Below, one piece after another: positions 44,299 to 54,231 of a DNA stretch of 64,000 nucleotides. Source of the DNA: Roseiarcus sp963730555. Lineage in GTDB: Bacteria; Pseudomonadota; Alphaproteobacteria; Rhizobiales; Beijerinckiaceae. Positions within the stretch are counted from its first letter, which is position 1; every line of letters starts with the position of its first letter. The position numbers and the translations under genes were made by a program. Under the pieces are notes generated by a model, which saw only the letters and a program-made list of their open reading frames with translations, was not told where the DNA came from and ran no database searches. The stretch covers positions 1 through 64,000 of the forward strand of contig CAVSSS010000026.1 in the NCBI GenBank assembly GCA_963730555.1, written 5' to 3'.

Positions 44299-44586
44299 AT
44301 GATTCCGCGTCTTATTACGAGCAGCGTTCTCGCCGCCATTGCAGGTGCCGCGATGGCGCTCGCCGTACCGTCCAGCCCGTCTTTCGCATTCACTTTATCA
44401 TCGCCATCTGTCACCGAGCAGGGCTTCAAGACCGACCTTCAGGAAATTTACTATTACCGGCGTTATTACTACCAACCCTATTACCATCCTTATTATCACC
44501 ACTATTATCATCATTATTACTATCATCCTTACTACCATCACTACTATCGTCCGTATTACTACCATTACTATCATCCATATTACTAA
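44299..44586 (+). CDS. secreted Tyr/His-rich protein, C-terminus cut by nonsense codon
   Basis: AGGAGG lies 5 bp before ATG 44299. Signal peptide SSVLAAIAGAAMALAVPSSP then FAFTLSSPSVTEQGFK. The tail from residue 50 is almost only Tyr and His with Pro (YYHPYYHHYYHHYYYHPYY type). TAA at 44584 replaces the TAC expected in the repeat; in the same frame the repeat goes on, meets a second TAA, and ends HHWRGCWWTGYGRVRR. The ancestral protein was therefore probably about 35 residues longer. Envelope metal binding or structural role inferred. Confidence 0.75.
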   Translation: MIPRLITSSVLAAIAGAAMALAVPSSPSFAFTLSSPSVTEQGFKTDLQEIYYYRRYYYQPYYHPYYHHYYHHYYYHPYYHHYYRPYYYHYYHPYY

Positions 44587-45045
44587 CATCCCTACTACTA
44601 CCACCGCTATTATTACCCATTATACTAACATCACTGGCGCGGCTGCTGGTGGACCGGCTACGGACGCGTGCGCCGTTTGACCGCAGCCGTGGAGCCCGCA
44701 CTTGGACGACGTACCGCTCGGTCGTCAGAAGGAGCGACCCCCCGCCGCCAGTCGCGGTCGGCATCGCTGCCGATGGGCCACCAGCCGCAACCGATGTTGC
44801 ATCGCCCATCCATCTGCGGAGGTACCGCCGGTGGGGTCGGAGATTTTGCCCCGGCGAGTGCTCGCCACCCTGCTCCTCCAACCGCACCTGACGCTCCCCG
44901 TGGCCACCTGCAGGGGGTGGCGGACGCTGCGGGTCACAAAGGGCTTTTCATGCCCCTCGCTGATTCGATACCTTGGGAAGCGCAATCGTCCTTCGCATGG
45001 CGGATGCGGGTATTCGCGGGGATAGCGGCGATCCAGGAGTTGGCG

Positions 45046-45453
45046 ATGCTGAGGGACGACAGCGGGAACGGTGGAGGTCGCCCGAGCTCGCCTCGGAATG
45101 TCCTCGGCGGCCGGCTCGACGTCTGCTCGATGGAGCCCAAGACGGGGTTCTTTCGTGACGGTTGCTGCAACACCAATGGAGAAGACATCGGCAGCCACAC
45201 GGTCTGCACCGTCATGACTGCCGAGTTTCTCGAGTTTTCCAATTCTCGCGGCAATGATCTTTCGACGCCGATGCCCCAATTCGGCTTTCCCGGCCTCAGG
45301 CCCGGCGACCGCTGGTGCTTGTGTGCGCCCCGCTGGCGCGAAGCACTGGAGGCGGGCTGCGCGCCCCGCGTGGTCTTGCGGGCTACTCACGAAGGCGCGC
45401 TCGACCACTGCTCGCTCGCCGATCTCAAGCGTTTCGCCCTGGACCTCGCCTGA
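45046..45453 (+). CDS. DUF2237-family protein (135 aa)
   Basis: AGGAG lies 7 bp before ATG 45046. Core: RNVLGGRLDVCSMEPKTGFF, RDGCCNTNGEDIGSHTVCTV, MTAEFLEFSNSRGNDLSTPM, QFGFPGLRPGDRWCLCAPRW. The conserved Cys positions (C in LDVC, CC, C in HTVC, WC.C) match the DUF2237 family, whose function is unknown. Full length for the family and intact among decayed neighbours. Confidence 0.9.
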   Translation: MLRDDSGNGGGRPSSPRNVLGGRLDVCSMEPKTGFFRDGCCNTNGEDIGSHTVCTVMTAEFLEFSNSRGNDLSTPMPQFGFPGLRPGDRWCLCAPRWREALEAGCAPRVVLRATHEGALDHCSLADLKRFALDLA

Positions 45454-45615
45454 GCTCGACCATCGCACCCGGCGCGCGCATACCCATAGAGGCGCGAGAG
45501 GGGATGAACTTGGTGGCGGGTCGTCGAGCCAAGCGCCGCGGGGTCCACGACCATCTGCCGACGGCTGGCGTCCAGCAAGCTTGCAGAGCGAGCCGACGGT
45601 ATCTAATTGAAACAC

Positions 45616-45915
45616 ATGAGCGACGTAGTCGAAGTGAGGTTGATTGAGGCTTTGAAGAGCGTGGACGCGCACGGAGACGTCGCGCCCGCCCATGTCCACG
45701 ATCCGATCACAATGCTGCTCCGGGAAAACGCAATCCAAGCTAACTTGATGCGCTGGGACGATGTGAGAGGTCGCTACGTGCTGACCGGCACGGGCCGCCG
45801 GCGAACTGTCGAGGGTAGTCGCGAACCTGGCACGGTAGTGTCGTTCAGAAAACGCGGTATCGTTGGCAGCGGTCCGCTGCATCGGAAATCCGCTAACACC
45901 AATCTCAAGGAATAG
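45616..45915 (+). CDS. hypothetical protein (99 aa)
   Basis: From ATG 45616: MSDVVEVRLIEALKSVDAHG, DPITMLLRENAIQANLMRWD, RGRYVLTGTGRRR, ending GTVVSFRKRG. A compact basic protein that could bind nucleic acid. This pattern is seen in Bradyrhizobium-like orphan genes. No defined domain. Confidence 0.6.
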   Translation: MSDVVEVRLIEALKSVDAHGDVAPAHVHDPITMLLRENAIQANLMRWDDVRGRYVLTGTGRRRTVEGSREPGTVVSFRKRGIVGSGPLHRKSANTNLKE

Positions 45916-45967
45916 TCCTTCGCGCGGTTGGATCTCACTCCATGGACGGCCGAAGCTGCTCGGCCGC

Positions 45968-46048
45968 TTGAACGGAACCATTGTCATCTACGGGGCGACC
46001 GGGTACACCGGCAAGCTGATCGCGAAATCGACCGTCCGCTCGGGATAG
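45968..46048 (+). pseudogene. saccharopine-dehydrogenase-like reductase, 5' fragment
   Basis: TTG 45968 opens MNGTIVIYGATGYTGKLIAK, the dinucleotide-binding GATGYTG of saccharopine dehydrogenase/trans-acting enoyl reductase-like proteins, then stops (STVRSG) at 46046-46048. The other 350 or so residues are missing. Confidence 0.65.
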
Positions 46049-46306
46049 AACGCACCCGATCTCAGGCTGCTTCCTGAACTCCGGCTCTGGCGCAATCTCC
46101 CCGCTGCGCCTACTGCCGGTTCCGGTCGACACCCGAACGGTCACGGGGCGCGCCTGCCTTTTCCGGCTGCGGTGCGAACGAGTTTAAGCGTCTGCGCGCC
46201 AGTTTGTCTTAACGTGGGATCGCGCACGCTAATTTTCGCCGGATTAACCCCTCGGTCACCTTTTGCCGTCTACCTGTCAGCCCTCTTTGAAAGAGGGGTG
46301 ACCACA

Positions 46307-46520
46307 ATGACAGAGACGGCAGCTATCCCCGGCGAGCGCATTTGCTCCTTCATCGAACGCGTTGAGCACATCGATGAAGAGCTCAAGGCGCTGGCTGAAT
46401 GAAGGGAAGAAGGAAGTCTTCTCGGAAGCCAAGGGAGAGGGCTTCGACGTCAAAGTGCTTAAGGAAATTCTTCGTCCGCGCAAGCAGGACAAGGGTACTC
46501 CTTCGGCGAGGGCCGCCTAG
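46307..46520 (+). pseudogene. UPF0335 (DUF2312) protein, frameshifted
   Basis: MTETAAIPGERICSFIERVE, HIDEELKALAE then TGA at 46400-46402. One frame over, GKKEVFSEAKGEGFDVKVLK, EILRPRKQDKG continues to a TAG at 46518. Joined, these make the compact coiled-coil DUF2312 protein common in Alphaproteobacteria. One indel near 46400 separates them, and the 3' end abuts the IS66 element. Confidence 0.8.
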
Positions 46521-46601
46521 CGAAAGCGGGGCGAGCGGCGATAGTGCGACGATGTGGACGCGTCGATCGTGTCCACTAATCGATAATGGACACTATCGCA
46601 G

Positions 46602-46979
46602 ATGTCTGACACCGGGGTGCAAGGCGCGAATGGCGGCGAGCGCCGGCGACGGACGTGGTCGGCTGATCAGAAGCAACGGATCATCGCGGAGAGCTTTGCG
46701 CCCGGCGCATCCGTTGCGGAGGTGGCGCGCGGTTATGGCCTGAACGCCAATATTCTGTTCACCTGGCGACGGCGAGAACGGGCCGTCAATGACGTCGGCA
46801 AGACAGTGAACATTGTGCCGGTGAGGGTCGTGGAGGCTACGCCGACTGCGACCGCCACAGCTCCGGCCTCGATAGGTCGGATGGAGATCATGCTTGTCGG
46901 GGGCGAGCGGATCCTTGTCGGGGCGGACGTCGACGCGACGGCGCTGGCCCGGATCGTCAAGGCGCTCGGGCGGCGATGA
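46602..46979 (+). CDS. IS66 accessory protein TnpA
   Basis: 125 residues: RRRTWSADQKQRIIAESFAP, GASVAEVARGYGLNANILFT-WRRRER is the HTH of the IS66 OrfA/TnpA family. The C-terminal part ends ILVGADVDATALARIVKALG. Its stop overlaps the tnpB start (46976-46979). Confidence 0.93.
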   Translation: MSDTGVQGANGGERRRRTWSADQKQRIIAESFAPGASVAEVARGYGLNANILFTWRRRERAVNDVGKTVNIVPVRVVEATPTATATAPASIGRMEIMLVGGERILVGADVDATALARIVKALGRR

Positions 46980-47323
46980 TTCCGATCCCGAGTGGGGCGC
47001 GCGTGTGGCTAGTGACCGGCCACACCGATATGCGCAAAGGATTTGACGGTCTGGCGCTGATCGTCCAAGAAACATTGAGGCGCGATCCGCATTCCGGCCA
47101 TCTCTTCGTTTTTCGCGGCCGCCGCGAGTTTCTGATCAAGTGTCTTTGGAGCGACGGCCAGGGCTTATGCCTGTTCTCAAAGCGATTGGAGCGCGGGCGA
47201 TTCCTATGGCCATCGTTGGCTGACGGAACGGTGACGATCTCGACGGCCCAGCTTTCCTATCTGCTGTCGGGCATCGATTGGCGCATGCCGCAAGAGACAT
47301 GGCGTCCGACGGCGGTCGGATAG
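46976..47323 (+). CDS. IS66 accessory protein TnpB
   Basis: 115 residues: VWLVTGHTDMRKGFDGLALI, HSGHLFVFRGRREFLIKCLW, SDGQGLCLFSKRLERGRFLW. This is the hallmark DMRKGFDGL..FRG protein of IS66 elements (IS66 Orf2), required for transposition. Intact and full length. Confidence 0.95.
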   Translation: MIPIPSGARVWLVTGHTDMRKGFDGLALIVQETLRRDPHSGHLFVFRGRREFLIKCLWSDGQGLCLFSKRLERGRFLWPSLADGTVTISTAQLSYLLSGIDWRMPQETWRPTAVG

Positions 47324-47393
47324 GAGAAAAATCGGCTGAAGAAACGCAAAAAGGGGCGCCTCAAACGGCCGATTTTGTGATTCCATGTGATTC

Positions 47394-49028
47394 GTGGACG
47401 CCGATCTTTCCTCGCTTCCGGACGACATCGACGCGTTAAAAGCGGCGCTGATTGCGGCGCGGACCGAAGCTGCGGTGGAGAAGGCGTGCGCCGTCGCGGC
47501 CGTCGCTGAACTGGCGCAGGGTCGCGCGCTGATCGCGCATCTCAATCTTGAGATCGAAAAGCTGCGGCGCACGATTTACGGACCTCGCTCCGAGCGCACG
47601 GCGCGGCTACTCGACCAATTGGAGCTTCAGCTCGAGGAGGCAGAGGCCAACGCGGCGGAAGATGAACTCGCCGCCGAACATACGAAGCCCTCCACCACGC
47701 TCAGATCCTTCGCGCGCAAGCGGCCGGCGCGAAAACCGTTCCCGGATCATCTGCCGCGTGCGCGCGTGGTGATCCCAGCGCCGCAGAGCTGCCTTGCTGC
47801 GGCTCGGCCAAGCTGTCGAAGCTCGGCGAGGACATCACGGAGACGCTCGAGGTTGTCCCGCGTCAATGGAAGGTGATCCAGACCGTGCGCGAGCGCTTCT
47901 CATGCCGCGAATGCGAGACCATCACCCAGCCGCCGGCGCCCTTCCATGTGACGCCGCGAGGGTTCGCTGGCCCCAATCTGCTGGCGATGATCCTGTTCGA
48001 GAAGTTTGGTCAACATCAGCCGCTCAATCGCCAGAGCGAGCGCTACGCCCGAGAAGGCGTGGATCTTAGCCTATCGACGCTCGCTGACCAGGTCGGCGCC
48101 TGCGCCGCCGCCTTGCGGCCCCTGCACAGGTTGATCGAACGCCACGTTCTGTCGGCTGAGCGCCTACACGGCGATGACACCACCATTCCGATCCTGGCGA
48201 AAGGCAAGACCGAAACTGGCCGCGTCTGGACTTACGTCCGCGACGACAGGCCGTTCGGCGGCAAGGACCCGCCGGCGGCGTTGTTCTACGCCTCGCGCGA
48301 TCGCCGCGGCGAGCATCCTGAGTGTCATCTGACGAACTGGAGCGGCGTCCTCCAGGCCGACGCTTTCAGCGGCTACGCCAGACTTTATCCGCCCGATCGG
48401 AAACCGGGCCCGATCGTCGAAGCGCTATGTTGGAGCCACGCCAGACGCAAGTTCTTCGAACTCGCCGACATCGCCGCCAACGCGAGGCGGGGTAAGAACG
48501 CCGCGCCGATCTCGCCGATCGCGCTGGAGGCGGTCAAACGCATCGACGCCATCTTCGAGATCGAGCGCGAGATCAACGGCGTCACGGCCGAGGCGCGGCT
48601 CGCTGCGCGCCGCTCAAGGAGCGCGGCGCTCGTCGCCGCGCTCGAAGAGTGGACGCGCTCTGAACGCGCCAAGCTCTCCCGGCACAATGCCGTCGCCAAG
48701 GCCATCGATTACATGCTCACGCGCTGGCCGCCCTTCGTGCGGTTCCTCGAAGACGGACGCATCTGCTTGACGAACAATGCGGCGGAACGAGCGCTGCGCG
48801 GCCTGGCCTTGGGCCGAAAATCATGGCTCTTCGCCGGCTCAGAGCGCGGGGCTGAGCGCGCCGCGATCATGTACACGCTGATTTCAGACCGCAAGGCTCA
48901 ACGACATCGATCCGCAGGCTTGGCTCGCCGACACTCTTTCCAAGATCGCCGACACGCCGCAGACCCGGCTCGGCAAACTCCTACCTTGGAACTGGATGTC
49001 CGACCGCCGCTCGCGCGCCGCCGCGTAA
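47394..49028 (+). pseudogene. IS66 transposase TnpC, two frameshifts
   Basis: N-terminal coiled coil and TnpC leucine zipper (LIAHLNLEIEKLRRTIYGPR, SERTARLLDQLELQLEEAEA). Near 47793 one C is missing from the SCPCCGS zinc motif (TGCCTTGC), shifting frame. The catalytic part (CRECETITQPPAPFH, HGDDTTIPILAKGKTETGRV, LTNNAAERALRGLALGRKSW) follows. A second indel near 48895 shifts the C-terminus AWLADTLSKIADTPQTRLGK to another frame ending TAA 49026. Inactive unless these are sequence errors. Confidence 0.85.
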
Positions 49029-49556
49029 CCGCGGCCCTCCCCGGAGGGTTACGGACAAGGACGAGCGCGACGAGCAGGAGTCGCTGCTTGACCTGTATCT
49101 CCGCGCCATGGAGAGCCCGGGCGCATCGCAAGCGCAGGCAGCTTAGACCCACTCTTCCCGATGACACAATCGTCCAAGACGAACTGGCGCTGCGGACTTT
49201 AATTGCCGCGAAAGCGGATCCGCGCTGAGTACCTCGCACGCCCCGTATTGCAGGACTTGGGCGAGCGCGGCGTTGTGCCAGGGCGGATTTACGCAGGCTC
49301 GTGGAAAAACGCCAAGCACAAAACGCCAGCGGGTCAAAGGGCGCGGCGAATATGCCGGACCGATCCGTGGCAAGCCGGTCAACGAGGGCACGATCAGCGA
49401 CGTGGTTGGGGTGCTGCGACCGACGGCTACGAGAACGAGACCAACGAGTCCGGCGAGCGCCAATGTGTGGCTGGACCACGCCGCGGTTAGCAGCGTGAGG
49501 GCCATGCGCGGGCACGGCCATTTTGCGGCGGGCGTCTGAAAGCGCCGTCTAAGGGA
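49029..49556. other. 528 bp without a supported gene
   Basis: Frames on both strands overlap here with no recognisable protein. A minus-strand frame at 49143-49505 begins with a hydrophobic leader (LTLLTAAWSSHTLALAGLVG) but lacks other support. Confidence 0.35.
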
Positions 49557-50387
49557 CTAGCGGACGGTCTCGAATTGTCGAGAATTTACCGGTCCGCGTT
49601 CCTCCAATTGGTCGCGAACCACGTCAGCCCGATTTCGCAGATCAATCCAAGGCGAGAGAGCGCTGCGGACTCTCGACATCAACTCGATGCGCCCACCCCA
49701 AATATGAATATGCGGGGCGCAACGATCCTCGTCTATTGCTGCCGTTCCGTATTGGCGGAGGTACTCGGCGAAATTGACTGCGGATTCCTCAACATTCAAC
49801 AGTGTCTCGGCCGGCATACCTTCCGCGTAAATCACGTCATGGCTTTCGAGCTTGATATGGAAGAACTCCAATTCGTCGTATTCCCGCGCCTCATAGCGGG
49901 TGATGGTCGTGCCGTTGATTAGCACCTCCGCAGGCACCAATACGCCATCAATCAACAGGGAGTGTCCCCTCGTCACATAGAGATCGGCATGGGGGACATT
50001 GGGAGCGAGAGCGGAGCGGGCGATGCGAACCGGCAGGGCGTCCTTGACCCAAGGCTTTGACGGATCGCTCCTCTTGATTGGATAGCGCCCGATCCATTGG
50101 ATGGGCCGCAAGCCGCCAAACATTGTCGGCAGCGATTCGCCAATCGCGAGGTCTTCGATTTTCCTGTCGCCACTTACAGTTCTGATCGTCGTACCCTTCA
50201 GGAAGCAGTTGGTAGCGTTTCCTTTCGCGCAACCGTTTCCGACGAGTTTACCGTTGTTTCCGCAATTTGCAGAAGCTGGATCCGTTTTCGATACGCTACC
50301 GAGCGCTGCGAATGCGAGAATAGCGCCCATCTTCATGGTGTTGCGGCGAGTGCGCTGCGCGCCCGGATTTTCTTGAACGTTCGTCAC
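49557..50387 (-). CDS. secreted Hint (hedgehog/intein)-domain protein
   Basis: 276 residues. Signal-like N-terminus after RRNTMK (MGAILAFAALGSVSKTDPAS). From NCFLKGTTIRTVSGDRKIED a Hint_2 domain starts with the Cys nucleophile; LAIGESLPTMFGGLRPIQWI, LYVTRGHSLLIDGVLVPAEV and FFHIKLESHDVIYAEGMPAE follow. The H of RGHSLLI matches the conserved block. Hint domains cleave themselves from or splice N-terminal partners, but here only about 30 mature residues precede it. Role unknown. Confidence 0.82.
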   Translation of the reverse strand: MTNVQENPGAQRTRRNTMKMGAILAFAALGSVSKTDPASANCGNNGKLVGNGCAKGNATNCFLKGTTIRTVSGDRKIEDLAIGESLPTMFGGLRPIQWIGRYPIKRSDPSKPWVKDALPVRIARSALAPNVPHADLYVTRGHSLLIDGVLVPAEVLINGTTITRYEAREYDELEFFHIKLESHDVIYAEGMPAETLLNVEESAVNFAEYLRQYGTAAIDEDRCAPHIHIWGGRIELMSRVRSALSPWIDLRNRADVVRDQLEERGPVNSRQFETVR

Positions 50388-50606
50388 GTTTCGGCCCCTT
50401 ACTTGGCTCAGAGGACGCCGGTTTTACCGTTCCTGTCAAGGATTAATCGGTGCGATACCCATAGGTATTACTTGGTATTACTCCCTTAGCGCGTCCCAGT
50501 GAGACACAGTCCGGATCGCTGGAACCATTTGCGCGAGACGTGAATTGACGTGCGGTCGCCCCCATGGAAGTCTTTTGATTAGCGGGGCGGCGCGAAGGGC
50601 GGCCGC

Positions 50607-51458
50607 GTGGGTATTGTTCGGAAATACGCATTCGGTTTAGGGTTGTCGCTCGCGGTCATCTATGCCTATGCGCCGCTAAGTCTCCAAGATTTCGCCAAGC
50701 CTCGATGGCTCGATGACATCAGCGTTATTGTGAAGAGGTCTCTGGCACCCGCAAAGCCAGTAGTGCGCGTTGACCCAATCGCCGCAGCGAATGTCGACGA
50801 GGATTTGGACTATCGAATTGCCCTACGGATGAAGTCGACCGAAGGATGGCGCTCGTTCTTGGCCATTCATCCGGCTGGCCCGCATGCGCAATCTGCACGC
50901 GCCGCGCTCGACAAACTGGCTCCGGCGGAAAAGCCTCCCGCGCCGGCGGCCGCCCAGGCCTCGAATGGCGGCTCGTCGTACACGAAAACTCCGAGCGAGC
51001 TCGCCTCTCCGGACCGGCCTTCATCACGGTCCGAAATCGCCTCCGATGAAATCTGCAAACGCGACGAGGATCGTCTCCAGCGATTGCCCAACAACCCAAC
51101 AAGCGACGAAGCGACGCGTTTCCTGACTGAGTTACGCTGCGAGAACTTGCGCCCAGAGCTATTCCGGCTAACGGAACGTCTGGACTACGAACCTCCTAGC
51201 ACCGGCGTTGCCGCTCAAAGTCATCCTTCAAATGTCGCTGAAGCTGGGGTCGCACGGCGAGCGACTGAACCTCAGAATAGGACGCACTGGCGCGTCGCTT
51301 CGCGCAGCCTTCAGCCGAGACGACGCGCGAACCGGTGGATGGCCCCTAGCTTACCGCCGATTCTCTTGGCGCTTTTCGGCGAGACGCCTAGGAACTCGAC
51401 CGCTTTCCGTAGAACCCGAGCCAATGCCGGACCGAGCGGCGGCGGACGCGGCGGATGA
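50607..51458 (+). CDS. hypothetical exported/anchored protein (283 aa)
   Basis: N-terminal hydrophobic segment (RKYAFGLGLSLAVIYAYAPL), a Pro/Ala-rich linker (AEKPPAPAAAQASNGGSS), then the conserved-looking DEICKRDEDRLQRLPNNPTS and DEATRFLTELRCENLRPELF, and a basic C-terminus. This core resembles the periplasmic orphan proteins of rhizobia that have a short repeat-like helical motif. Function unknown. Confidence 0.6.
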   Translation: MGIVRKYAFGLGLSLAVIYAYAPLSLQDFAKPRWLDDISVIVKRSLAPAKPVVRVDPIAAANVDEDLDYRIALRMKSTEGWRSFLAIHPAGPHAQSARAALDKLAPAEKPPAPAAAQASNGGSSYTKTPSELASPDRPSSRSEIASDEICKRDEDRLQRLPNNPTSDEATRFLTELRCENLRPELFRLTERLDYEPPSTGVAAQSHPSNVAEAGVARRATEPQNRTHWRVASRSLQPRRRANRWMAPSLPPILLALFGETPRNSTAFRRTRANAGPSGGGRGG

Positions 51459-52017
51459 GTGGCGGCAGCATCGGAGCCCCGGCCATCACGTCTCGTCGTC
51501 CTTATTACGCCTGAAGCAGAGTGTCGCACCCTGATCGCACCTTTGGTTTGCAGGCGCGGAAAGCGGGAGCGGGTGCGATGCTCGTTGCTTGTCGGCTGGC
51601 CGGTCTGTCCGCGCTTGAGACGTATCATGCAGGGGTCAGAGCGCGCACGCAATTCGGGCCGACGTCAGGGGCATAGTGGGCAATGGCGGAAACACCTCCG
51701 CCCGCATTGGTCGACCGGCGGACGGTAGTGAGCGGGGAACGAAGCGCGGTTCCCGCCGAGTGGTAAGCTCACCCGGCGCCGCTTCCGCGCTCACTGGGCG
51801 GACTCAGAACGGCTTTCCGGGCTCTCACGGCCATCCAGCCTACCGCCGACGCCGATATGGGCGTCCTGCGCGCTGACCGCAGACCCGGACCCATGCGGCA
51901 GGGTATGACGGGCGGGAGCGATAACCAAGGGACAGGTGTACGACATCTCGTACACTTGGTCGAACCGACGAAGGATGATGCCCAAACCGCGTCATCGTGC
52001 GGCTAGCAGCGGGCGAG
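51459..52017. other. 559 bp without a supported gene
   Basis: No frame with a domain or good start was found. Several GC-rich imperfect dyads occur (for example around 51770-51800). It separates the 50607 gene from the channel remnant. Confidence 0.35.
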
Positions 52018-52350
52018 ATGATGCCGAACCACATCGCGATACTTAGTTCCTTGCTTGTGGGACTCGCAGCGACCTTGGGCACGATAGTCATTCATGGCTT
52101 CGTGGTTCACACCATCGTCATGACTTTGCGGAGCAATCTGCAGCGCGGCGTGCTTGGCGTGCGGATTTGGGTGAACATGACGTTCATAGTAAGCGCAACG
52201 CTGCTTGCGCTCATGGGGCATCTCGTGGAGATCGCGCTTTGGGCGTTCGCGCTCGATATATGCGGCGCGGTCGCCGATATCAGCGCGGCCATTTATTCAT
52301 CGGCTGGCAGCTTCACTAGGAATGTCGCAGGGGCCGTGAGTTCGATTTGA
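52018..52350 (+). pseudogene. truncated potassium-channel-like membrane protein
   Basis: MMPNHIAILSSLLVGLAATL-GTIVIHGF and WVNMTFIVSATLLALMGHLV-EIALWAFALD form two hydrophobic helices, then DISAAIYSSAGSFTRNVAGA. In two-TM ion-channel proteins this point leads into the TxGYGD selectivity filter. Here the frame leaves the family at SFT and stops at 52350. The pore and second half are missing, so it should not conduct. Confidence 0.55.
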
Positions 52351-52433
52351 TGTAAGTATTTTCCCCGGACCGTATTGCGGATAAACGCGTTAGGACGGGG
52401 CAATGGCGCCGAGTTGAGTTTTCAGGATGTCGC

Positions 52434-53469
52434 GTGTCGGAGAGCCTTCAGTGTCGCAAGCCATCATTTCCGGTCCATCGCGCCGAGGCGTCCCCCCTTC
52501 CGCCCTTCGTTGCTCCGCAGCTGTCGCAGCCCGTCGAGAAGCCGCCGTTGGGGCCTCAGTGGCTGCATGAGATAAAGCTCGACGGCTATCGAATGGCTGC
52601 GCGCATCGACAACGGGCGTGTGCAACTTCTCACCCGAACTGGACTGGACTGGACCCACAAATATCCGAGCGCCGCGACCGCGTTGGCGAACCTGAATGTG
52701 CAGACGGCTTATCTCGACGGGGAACTCTGCGGCGTTGACGCGGCAGGGTTGCCAGGCTTCGCTCAGACCCAAGCGGCCACCGATGGCGAGGGCGGCGTTC
52801 ACGTCGTTTATTACGCTTTCGATATCTTGCACCTTGACGGATGGGACGTTTCCAGCTTGGCGCTAATCGAGCGCAAAACGATCCTAGAGCCACTGGTCTC
52901 GAACAAGCCCGGCCTTCAGTTCAGTGGCCACGACACTGGCGACGGCGAACTCATTCTGAAGCACGCCGGCAAGCTCGGCTTTGAAGGCGTCGTCTCGAAG
53001 ACGATTGACGCGCCCTACGCTCCGGGAAACCGCGGCCTCTGGCGCAAAGCCAAGGCGCTCAGTCGCCAAGAGTTCGTCATCGTCGGCTGGTCGGACCCGG
53101 AAGGATCGCGGCCATATCTCGGGGCGCTGCTGCTCGGCTACTATGCCGACGACAGAAAACTCACCTACGCCGGCCGGGTGGGCACAGGGATGCCGGACAA
53201 AGTGCTCGCCGATCTGCGACGCCGTCTCGACCCGCTCGCCCGCAAGACGCCGCCCCTCAACATCCTGCCGCCACACAAGAACTCGTTTCGGCTCGCCGCT
53301 CGTTCTTTCTCGCGTTCATTGGGTCGAGCCAAAGCTGGTCGCCGAGATCACCTATCTGACTTGGACGCCCGACAACCTCTTGCGGCATACGGTTTATGTT
53401 GGGCTGCGGGAAGACAAGCCGGCCAGGGAGGTGCGGCGAGAAGCGCCCGATGCGGGCCGCGCAAGATAG
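52434..53469 (+). pseudogene. LigD-type ATP-dependent DNA ligase, one-base frameshift
   Basis: Ligase catalytic core: WLHEIKLDGYRMAARI with nucleophile K48, TAYLDGELCG (motif III), GFEGVVSKTIDAPYAPGNRG (IV), LWRKAKALSRQEFVIVGWSD (V). Near 53268-53275 one extra base shifts the frame. The OB-fold end continues in another frame as GSPLVLSRVHWVEPKLVAEI, TYLTWTPDNLLRHTVYVGLR, ending TAG 53469. It lacks the nuclease and primase domains of full LigD, like the short NHEJ ligases. The frame break would remove the last 60 residues. Confidence 0.88.
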
Positions 53470-53775
53470 CCGCAGCGTCCTGGAAGGAGCGGATAGCCGC
53501 ACGGGCAAACAAAAGGGCGGCCTGGAAGCCGTCAGCATCCCTCTCCATCACCCCCTCGCAGCGCAATGATCACGTCGCTTTGGCTCTCGCCGGGCGCAGT
53601 GCAAGTACCTCGCGGTGAAGGCGGATGGTCACGATCTCAGATGAGGCGCGGCCCTGCGCAGCTTTATTTCGACGAAACCCTTCTCGACTGACCCAAGCCT
53701 CACTTGCGCCGACAAGTTGTGTTGTAGGGGTCACCGGCCAGACACGTTCAGAAGCTGGCTACTCGGGAGGCGACG

Positions 53776-53865
53776 ATGTTGTTGATCCCTGTTGTGCTTG
53801 TGATAGGCGGAATTCTCGCGCTGGTCCTGTATCTGGAAAAAAGATCTCCACCCCATCGACAGTAA
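53776..53865 (+). CDS. 29-residue single-pass membrane peptide
   Basis: GGGAGG lies 8 bp before ATG 53776. The peptide MLLIPVVLVIGGILALVLYL ends EKRSPPHRQ: one transmembrane helix with a short basic tail. It lies alone between the ligase remnant and non-coding DNA. Confidence 0.5.
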   Translation: MLLIPVVLVIGGILALVLYLEKRSPPHRQ

Positions 53866-54231
53866 GGCTACGGCGAGTACGCGATCCGCAAGAAAAAGCC
53901 CCACGCCAGGGTAGGGTTGCGCGGGGCGAAGTTGCGCGCCTTGGTGGGAGGAATGGCGCTGAGGAAGATCTAAAACGACGCCGCACGAAACACCGTGATA
54001 GCGGTCACACAGCAAAGAAGAGGGCGGCCCGAAGCCGCCCTTCCCCGACCCAACTCAAACGGGACGCACGCCGCGGGAGATTCCCGGCGGGCTTTCGTAG
54101 CAGCAATACGCCATCGACGCCGAGCCGAAGGCTTAGGTTTCGCGTAATCTGGCACCCTACCCGCGCCGGTTGGTATCAACGATGATCTCGTGCATTAACC
54201 ATGTCAACCTCGCAGCGCCCTTGGGAGTGTC

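Larger units (their letters stand above)
46560..49060 (+). mobile_element. IS66-family element, inactive (ends approximate)
   Basis: Carries the tnpA-tnpB-tnpC set typical of IS66 elements. The exact terminal repeats were not resolved. A dyad GTGTCCA..TGGACAC (46569-46593) lies just before tnpA. TnpC has two frameshifts, so autonomous movement is unlikely. Confidence 0.8.

Noticed and set aside
44120..44302. 60-codon frame before the Tyr/His-rich gene
   Set aside because: No ribosome site, no similarity in style to known proteins, and it occupies the expected promoter region.
44440..44640. TAT/CAT triplet-rich stretch, considered as a simple repeat
   Set aside because: It is the coding sequence of a Tyr/His-rich tail behind a signal peptide and a strong ribosome site.
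44725..45987. A 420-codon open frame on the minus strand
   Set aside because: It lies opposite the DUF2237 gene and the 45616 gene, has no recognisable domain, and its Arg/Pro/Ser composition is typical of an antisense shadow in GC-rich DNA.
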